Shown here: in pieces, positions 59,500 through 64,000 of the stretch
How the letters are laid out: the number at the start of each line of letters is the position of its first letter
How positions within the stretch are numbered: position 1 is the first letter of the stretch
NCBI RefSeq assembly: GCF_003751805.1
Contig: NZ_RKHQ01000002.1
Coordinates: forward strand, 310,001-374,000
DNA from: Salana multivorans
Lineage (GTDB): Bacteria; Actinomycetota; Actinomycetes; Actinomycetales; Beutenbergiaceae
Direction: 5' to 3'
DNA: 64,000 bases
The notes under the pieces: generated by a model
The model's database searches: none
The model's input: only the letters and a program-made list of their open reading frames with translations
Told to the model about the DNA's origin: nothing
Translations under genes and position numbers: made by a program

Positions 59500-59505
59500 G
59501 ACCGG

Positions 59506-60381
59506 GTGAGTTGGTGGGAAGCGATCGTCCTCGGCCTGGTGCAGGGTCTCACCGAGTTCCTGCCCATCTCATCGAGCGCACACCTGCGCATCGTCGGAGC
59601 CCTCATGCTCGACGGCGCCGACGTCGGCGCCACCTTCACGGCCGTCACCCAGATCGGGACCGAGCTCGCCGTCCTCGTGTACTTCCGGCACACGATCGTC
59701 CAGGTGATCCGGCGCTGGTTCGCCACGCTGCCGCAGCTGCGCGAGGGCGGGCGCTGGCACAACCCGTTCGCGCTCGCCGACCCCGACGCGCGGATGGGCT
59801 GGCTCATCATCGTCGGCTCGCTCCCGATCGCCGTGCTCGGCGTGCTGTTCCAGGACGCGATCGAGGGCGCGCTGCGCAACCTCTGGTTCACCGTGTTCAC
59901 GCTCGCGTTCTTCGCCGTGCTGCTGTGGCTCGCCGACCGGTACGGGCGCCGAGCGAAGGACCTGCGCCGCCTCGACGGCCGCGACGGCGTCCTGTACGGA
60001 CTTGCGCAGGCGATGGCCCTCATCCCGGGCGTGTCCCGGTCGGGCGGCACCATCACGGCTGGTCTCGCGATGGGCTACACCCGCGAGGCCGCGGCGCGCT
60101 ACTCGTTCCTGCTGGCCATCCCGGCCGTGCTCGCCTCGGGTCTCTACCAGCTCGCCAAGGCGCTCGGCGGCCACCAGGACACCGCCCTGCCGATCAGCGG
60201 CGGTGCGACGCTCCTCGCCACCGTGACCGCGTTCGTCGTGGGGTTCGGCGTCATCGTCTGGTTCCTGCGCTGGGTCTCCACCCGCAGCTTCCTGCCGTTC
60301 GTCGTCTACCGGCTCGCGCTCGCGCTCCTCATCGCCGGCCTCCTGGTCGGCGGCACGCTGAGCCCCACCGCCGGCGCCTGA
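59506..60381 (+). CDS. uppP: Undecaprenyl-diphosphatase
   Basis: A 291-residue integral membrane phosphatase (UppP/BacA). It has the two signature segments: G-L-V-Q-G-L-T-E-F-L-P-I-S-S-S-A-H-L at residues 10-27 with catalytic Glu and Ser, and the second P-G-V-S-R-S-G-G-T-I containing the catalytic Arg. Hydrophobic helices fill the rest. It converts undecaprenyl diphosphate to the monophosphate, recycling the lipid carrier for peptidoglycan, and overexpression is known to raise bacitracin tolerance. GTG 59506 lacks a ribosome site but follows TACCGT by 6 nt. Confidence 0.95.
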   Translation: MSWWEAIVLGLVQGLTEFLPISSSAHLRIVGALMLDGADVGATFTAVTQIGTELAVLVYFRHTIVQVIRRWFATLPQLREGGRWHNPFALADPDARMGWLIIVGSLPIAVLGVLFQDAIEGALRNLWFTVFTLAFFAVLLWLADRYGRRAKDLRRLDGRDGVLYGLAQAMALIPGVSRSGGTITAGLAMGYTREAAARYSFLLAIPAVLASGLYQLAKALGGHQDTALPISGGATLLATVTAFVVGFGVIVWFLRWVSTRSFLPFVVYRLALALLIAGLLVGGTLSPTAGA

Positions 60382-60423
60382 CCGCGGTTGCGGAACGGCA
60401 CCGTGCTCCGCCGTCGCCTGGCG

Positions 60424-60429
60424 TAATCT
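60424..60429 (+). promoter_or_regulatory. -10 element for a leaderless start of mshC
   Basis: TAATCT, close to consensus, is followed by exactly 6 nt and the GTG start at 60436. Confidence 0.6.
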
Positions 60430-60435
60430 CGACGG

Positions 60436-61725
60436 GTGCTTTCCTGGTCTTCACCATCACGCCCGACCCTGCCGGCTCCCGGCCACCCCCGCACCATCGA
60501 GGTCCGCGACAGCGCGAGCGGTGAGCTCCGCGCGGTCGGCGACGAGAACCGCGGTGCCCTGTACGTCTGCGGCATCACGCCCTACGACGCCACGCACCTC
60601 GGCCACGCCGCGACGTACGTCGCGTTCGACCTCCTGGTGCGCGCCTGGCTCGACGCCGGCATCCCCGTCGCGTACGCGCAGAACGTCACCGACGTCGACG
60701 ACCCGCTCCTCGAGCGCGCCGCCGAGCTGGGGGAGGACTGGCGCCACCTCGCCGAGCGCGAGACCGACCTGTTCCGCTCGGACATGACGGCGCTGCGCGT
60801 CGTGCCGCCGACGTCGTACGTCGGGGCCGTCGAGACCATCCCGGACGTGGCCCGCATCGTCGAGCGGCTCCTCGCCGAGGGGCGCGCCTACCGCGTCGGG
60901 CCCGACGCCGACGGCCGGGGGGACGGCGACGTCTACGCCGACCTGTCGACGGACCCGCGGATCGGGACGGACACCGCCGACCTCGACCGCGAGGCCAACC
61001 TCGTCCGGTTCGCCGAGATGGGCGGCGACCCCGACCGGCTCGGCAAGCGCGACGCCCTCGACCCGCTCCTGTGGCGGGTCGAGCGCGAGCACGACGGCGT
61101 CGGTCAGCAGGAGCCGTCGTGGGACGGCGGCGAGCTCGGCCGCGGGCGCCCCGGCTGGCACATCGAGTGCGCCGTGATCGCCGCGCGCGAGCTCGGTGCC
61201 CCGATCGACGTCCAGGGTGGCGGCGCCGACCTGCGCTACCCCCACCACGCGATGTCCGCGAGCCACCTGCGCGCGATCTCGGGCGTCCACCGTCCCGTCG
61301 GCGCCCACGTCCACGCCGGTCTCGTCGGCTACGACGGGCACAAGATGAGCAAGTCGCGGGGCAACCTCGTGCTCGTCTCCCGGCTCCGCGAGGAGGGCGT
61401 CGACCCGATGGCCGTCCGGCTCGCCCTGCTCGGGCACCACTACGCGACGCCCTGGGAGTACACGGACGCCGACCTCGCGGCGGCGACCGACCGCCTGGCC
61501 CGCTGGCGCGCGGCCGTCGCCCAGCCCGCCGGCCCGGACGCCGCCGACGTGCTCGACGGGGTGCGCGCTGCCCTCGCCGCGGACCTCGACGCGCCGCGCG
61601 CGCTCGCCGTCGTCGACGCGTGGGCCGAGCGAGCGCTCGCCGGCGAGCCGACCGACGAGCTCGACGCGGCGGCGCCGGCGCTCGTGCGCGACGTGGTGGA
61701 CGCGCTCCTCGGCGTCGAGCTGTAG
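60436..61725 (+). CDS. mshC: Cysteine--1-D-myo-inosityl 2-amino-2-deoxy-alpha-D-glucopyranoside ligase
   Basis: A 429-residue class I cysteinyl-tRNA-synthetase paralog. It has the T-H-L-G-H-A motif (HIGH-type, 54-58), zinc/cysteine-binding residues in YVCGITPYD and GWHIECAVIA, LRYPHHAM, and KMSKSRG near 303. MshC is distinguished from CysS by the GITPYD opening and the missing anticodon-binding extension. It joins Cys to glucosaminyl-inositol in mycothiol synthesis, marking an actinobacterium. It lies 55 bp after uppP, an order common in this phylum. Confidence 0.93.
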   Translation: MLSWSSPSRPTLPAPGHPRTIEVRDSASGELRAVGDENRGALYVCGITPYDATHLGHAATYVAFDLLVRAWLDAGIPVAYAQNVTDVDDPLLERAAELGEDWRHLAERETDLFRSDMTALRVVPPTSYVGAVETIPDVARIVERLLAEGRAYRVGPDADGRGDGDVYADLSTDPRIGTDTADLDREANLVRFAEMGGDPDRLGKRDALDPLLWRVEREHDGVGQQEPSWDGGELGRGRPGWHIECAVIAARELGAPIDVQGGGADLRYPHHAMSASHLRAISGVHRPVGAHVHAGLVGYDGHKMSKSRGNLVLVSRLREEGVDPMAVRLALLGHHYATPWEYTDADLAAATDRLARWRAAVAQPAGPDAADVLDGVRAALAADLDAPRALAVVDAWAERALAGEPTDELDAAAPALVRDVVDALLGVEL

Positions 61726-61768
61726 GCGTCGCGCCGGTCCCGGCTGCCGCCGGCCCGTCACCCGGCTC

Positions 61769-61808
61769 ACGAGGCTCCGGGTCCGCCCGCGCGACCGGCG
61801 AGCCTCGT
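61769..61808. repeat. Inverted repeat before the PAC2 gene
   Basis: ACGAGGCTC (61769-61777) and GAGCCTCGT (61800-61808) are perfect 9-bp arms around 22 nt. The right arm touches the -10 element of the PAC2 gene (61808-61813). It may be a terminator for mshC, a regulatory stem, or an operator. Confidence 0.4.
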
Positions 61809-61813
61809 AGGCT
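61808..61813 (+). promoter_or_regulatory. -10 element for a leaderless start of the PAC2 gene
   Basis: TAGGCT is followed by 6 nt and GTG 61820. The alternative GTG at 61817 would have only 3 nt, which argues for 61820. Confidence 0.55.
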
Positions 61814-61819
61814 GGGGTG

Positions 61820-62665
61820 GTGAGCACGAAGAAGCCCCTGGTGATCGCCGCCTTCGAGGGATGGAACGACGCCGGCGACGCCGCGAGCGACGCCGTCGCG
61901 CTCATCGCCTCGACGTGGGGCGCGACGCCGGTGGCGAGCCTCGACCCGGAGCTCTACTACGACTTCCAGGTCAACCGCCCGATCCTCGACCGGGTCGGTG
62001 ACGGGACGACGCTCACCTGGCCGGCGACGCGCATCTCGGTCGCGACCTCGCCGGTGACGGGACGCCAGCTCCTGCTGGTCCAGGGCGTCGAGCCGTCGAT
62101 GCGCTGGCGGCACTACTGCGCGGAGATCCTCGCCGCGACGGCGCCGTGGGAGCCCGAGCTCGTCGTTGGCGTCGGCGCGCTGCTCGCCGACGTCCCGCAC
62201 ACCCGCCCGATCCCGGTGCAGTCGACGTCGGAGCAGGCGGCCGTGCGGGAGCAGTACGGCGTCGAGCAGAGCGAGTACACGGGCCCGGTCGGCATCCTCT
62301 CGGTGCTCGCCCAGGCCGCGGCCGACCGCGGCATCGGCGGCATGTCCGTCTGGGCCGCCGTGCCGCACTACGTCGCGCAGCCGCCGTCGCCCAAGGCGAC
62401 CCTCGCGCTCGTCTCCGCGCTCGAGCAGGTGCTCGGGGAGCCGCTGCCCGTCGCCGACCTGGTGGACGAGTCGCGGGCCTGGCAGCGCGGCGTCGACGAG
62501 CTGGCCGGGGAGGACCCGGAGATATCGGAGTACGTGCGCCAGCTCGAGGAGGCCAAGGACACCGTCGAGCTGCCCGAGGCCAGCGGCGAGGCGATCGCGG
62601 CCGAGTTCGAGCGCTACCTGCGGCGGCGCGACCCGGGCGAGGGACGCGACGCGGGTCCACGCTGA
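61820..62665 (+). CDS. PAC2 (proteasome assembly chaperone-like) family protein
   Basis: A 281-residue protein starting VSTKKPLVIAAFEGWNDAGDAAS, the signature of actinobacterial PAC2-fold proteins. LYYDFQVNRP, PSMRWRHYCAEIL, GALLADVPHTRPIP and a long C-terminal helix (EYVRQLEEAKDTVELPEASGEAIAAEFERYLRRR) follow. Members resemble eukaryotic proteasome assembly chaperone 2, and in actinobacteria the gene lies near the pup-proteasome locus. Start 61820 is chosen from the -10 spacing. A direct role in proteasome assembly in bacteria is not proven. Confidence 0.9.
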   Translation: MSTKKPLVIAAFEGWNDAGDAASDAVALIASTWGATPVASLDPELYYDFQVNRPILDRVGDGTTLTWPATRISVATSPVTGRQLLLVQGVEPSMRWRHYCAEILAATAPWEPELVVGVGALLADVPHTRPIPVQSTSEQAAVREQYGVEQSEYTGPVGILSVLAQAAADRGIGGMSVWAAVPHYVAQPPSPKATLALVSALEQVLGEPLPVADLVDESRAWQRGVDELAGEDPEISEYVRQLEEAKDTVELPEASGEAIAAEFERYLRRRDPGEGRDAGPR

Positions 62666-62702
62666 CTCGGGTCGGGTGGAGCCGGTGGGGGAGAATCGTC
62701 GG

Positions 62703-63503
62703 GTGACTCCTCCCGCCACGGCGTCCGACGCCGCTCGCGCCGACCTGTCCGACCTCACCTCGCCGGCCCCCTCGTCCCTCCCGGCGAGCCGCGGGGAGCT
62801 GCCGGCCGCCGTCCTGTGGGACCTCGACGGGACGCTCGTGGACACCGAGCCGATCTGGATCGCCGCCGAGCGGGAGCTCGTCGCAGCCCACGGCGGCACG
62901 TGGACGCACGAGGACGCCCTCACTCTCGTCGGCAACCCGCTCCTGACGAGCGCGGAGATCCTGCGCGAGCGGGGCGTCGCCCTCCCGCCGGAGGAGATCG
63001 CCGCCTGGCTCATCGAGCGGGTGAACGCGCAGGTGCTCGCCAACGGCCCGACGTGGCGCCCGGGTGCGCGCGAGCTTCTCGCGCAGGCCCGCGCCGCGGG
63101 GATCCCGCAGGCGATCGTCACGATGTCCTACCACCGGCAGGCCCGCGTCGTCGCCGACGCGCTCCCGCCGGGAACCATCGGGGAGATCGTCTCCGGCGAC
63201 ATGGTGACGAACGGCAAGCCGCACCCCGAGGCCTATCTCCGGGCGGCGGAGGTGCTCGGCGTCGAGCCGCGCGACTGCCTCGCGATCGAGGACTCCGCCA
63301 CCGGTGCCCGCTCCGCGCTCGCCGCGGGCACCGCGACGGTCGTGTGCCCCAACGTCGTCCCGGTCCCCGAGCTGCCGGGTCTCGCCCGCGTCGGGACCCT
63401 CGCCGGGGCCGACGTCCGCGACCTGTTCGCGGCCGGTCGCGCCGCGCGAGCGGCCGCGGCCGTCGCCGGCGAGGCGACCGAGCCCGCGCGGGAGCGCGCG
63501 TGA
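62703..63503 (+). CDS. HAD-superfamily hydrolase
   Basis: A 266-residue phosphatase/phosphoglucomutase-like HAD protein. Motif I is W-D-L-D-G-T-L-V-D (Asp40, Asp42), followed by a helical cap. Motif II lies around IVTMSYHRQ, motif III in GKPHPEAYL, and motif IV is A-I-E-D-S-A-T-G. The N-terminal 35 residues are an Ala/Ser/Pro extension. GAGAAT ends 6 nt before GTG 62703. The stop overlaps the M50 protease start by 4 bp (GTGA), so the pair is co-translated. Substrate is likely a small phosphate ester. Confidence 0.92.
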   Translation: MTPPATASDAARADLSDLTSPAPSSLPASRGELPAAVLWDLDGTLVDTEPIWIAAERELVAAHGGTWTHEDALTLVGNPLLTSAEILRERGVALPPEEIAAWLIERVNAQVLANGPTWRPGARELLAQARAAGIPQAIVTMSYHRQARVVADALPPGTIGEIVSGDMVTNGKPHPEAYLRAAEVLGVEPRDCLAIEDSATGARSALAAGTATVVCPNVVPVPELPGLARVGTLAGADVRDLFAAGRAARAAAAVAGEATEPARERA

Positions 63504-64000
63504 CCGAGCGGCGCGCCAGCTCGCCCGGCTGGCGGCTCGGGTCGATCGGCGGTGTCCCCGTCTACCTCGCGCCGAGCTGGCTCGCCGTCGCGGCGATCTT
63601 CACCGTCCTGTTCCTCCCGACGGTCCGCGCGGCGGCGCCCGGCCTGTCGGGACCGATGTCCGTCGTCGCCGCGACCTCGTTCCCGATCCTGCTGTTCGTC
63701 TCGGTGTTCCTCCACGAGCTGGCCCACGGGACGACGGCCCGCGCGCTCGGGGTGCCCGTGCGCGAGTACGTCCTCACCTTCTGGGGCGGGCACACGAGCT
63801 TCTCCGGCGACCTGCGCTCGCCCGGCGTCTCCGCGGCGGTCTCGGCCGCCGGGCCGGCCGCGAACCTCGTCCTCGCCGGCCTCGGCTGGCTGGGGCTGCG
63901 CCAGCTTCCGCCCGGGCTGGTCGCCGTCGTCGTGGCGTCGCTCGTCTACGCGAACCTCGTGGTCGGCGTGTTCAACCTGCTGCCGGGCAGCCCGCTCGAC
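63500..64000 (+). CDS. Site-2 (M50) metalloprotease, N-terminal part
   Basis: 167 codons are visible before the window ends. The protein begins WRLGSIGGVPVYLAPSWL, the usual start of stand-alone M50 proteases. Hydrophobic helices follow, with the zinc motif H-E-L-A-H in FVSVFLHELAHGTTARALG (72-76) inside one of them. Further on are FWGGHTSF, AVSAAGPAANL and NLLPGSPLD, where the last supplies the third zinc ligand. It cleaves membrane-embedded substrates. The gene is translationally coupled to the HAD gene. Confidence 0.92.
   Translation, partial: MTERRASSPGWRLGSIGGVPVYLAPSWLAVAAIFTVLFLPTVRAAAPGLSGPMSVVAATSFPILLFVSVFLHELAHGTTARALGVPVREYVLTFWGGHTSFSGDLRSPGVSAAVSAAGPAANLVLAGLGWLGLRQLPPGLVAVVVASLVYANLVVGVFNLLPGSPLD

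Overview
The window is a very GC-rich bacterial chromosome segment (mostly above 70% G+C by eye). The organism is almost certainly an actinobacterium. Evidence: a mycothiol ligase gene (mshC), a mycobacterial-type imuA'-imuB-dnaE2 mutasome under an actinobacterial LexA box, a VKOR-type thiol oxidoreductase, a DUF5703 protein, a PAC2 protein, and many apparently leaderless genes. The gene set would suit Micrococcales (Cellulomonadaceae/Promicromonosporaceae type), but the genus is not proven here.

Layout. 1-5 kb: a divergent locus with the start of a glycogen-debranching-type enzyme, a LacI-family regulator with a palindromic operator at its own promoter, and a CUT1 sugar ABC transporter (binding protein and two permeases). 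5-17 kb: housekeeping and surface genes: MazG-like pyrophosphohydrolase, cupin, small DUF proteins, a GH114-like lipoprotein, a large STAND/TPR regulator divergent from a cell-wall protein with four exact-length 276-bp repeats, an RCC1-like protein, DUF2252, and an NrtR-like NUDIX regulator divergent from an ADP-ribosylglycohydrolase. 17-19 kb: an MFS transporter. 19.4-21.9 kb: a clearly lower-GC insert with a reverse transcriptase gene overlapping by 4 bp a small HEPN-motif gene, resembling a split AbiA-type abortive infection system.

21.9-33 kb: a minus-strand series with an SNF2 helicase, an HSL-type esterase, a subtilisin-like protein apparently lacking catalytic Asp and His, its overlapping helical/membrane partner, a PD-(D/E)xK nuclease-DUF2075 helicase fusion, a RibD-like reductase, a PIG-L deacetylase and a MazEF-type toxin-antitoxin pair. 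33.1-39.8 kb: the SOS mutagenesis operon imuA'-imuB-dnaE2. 39.8-45.6 kb: AI-2E-type permease, APH(6)-type kinase, TrmL, a RecF-like ATPase, VKOR and dienelactone hydrolase.

45.6-53.95 kb is an accessory, partly decayed region of lower GC that ends at the 3' end of a tRNA-Leu(GAG) gene. It holds an RtcB remnant, two related lipoproteins around a secreted I36-type inhibitor, a CoiA-like nuclease with an ORC/STAND-like ATPase, a partial copy of that ATPase, and the C-terminal relic of a type III-like DNA methyltransferase. 54-64 kb returns to core genes: M3 and M20 peptidases, DUF5703, an acidic protein, aldo/keto reductase, then uppP-mshC-PAC2-HAD-M50.

The best candidates for unusual biology are the RT-HEPN pair, the nuclease-helicase fusion, the S8-like/helical gene pair, and the ATPase-CoiA nuclease pair. 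A window-wide regulatory pattern also stands out: a TANNNT-like -10 element 6-8 nt before the start codon of about 16 genes.
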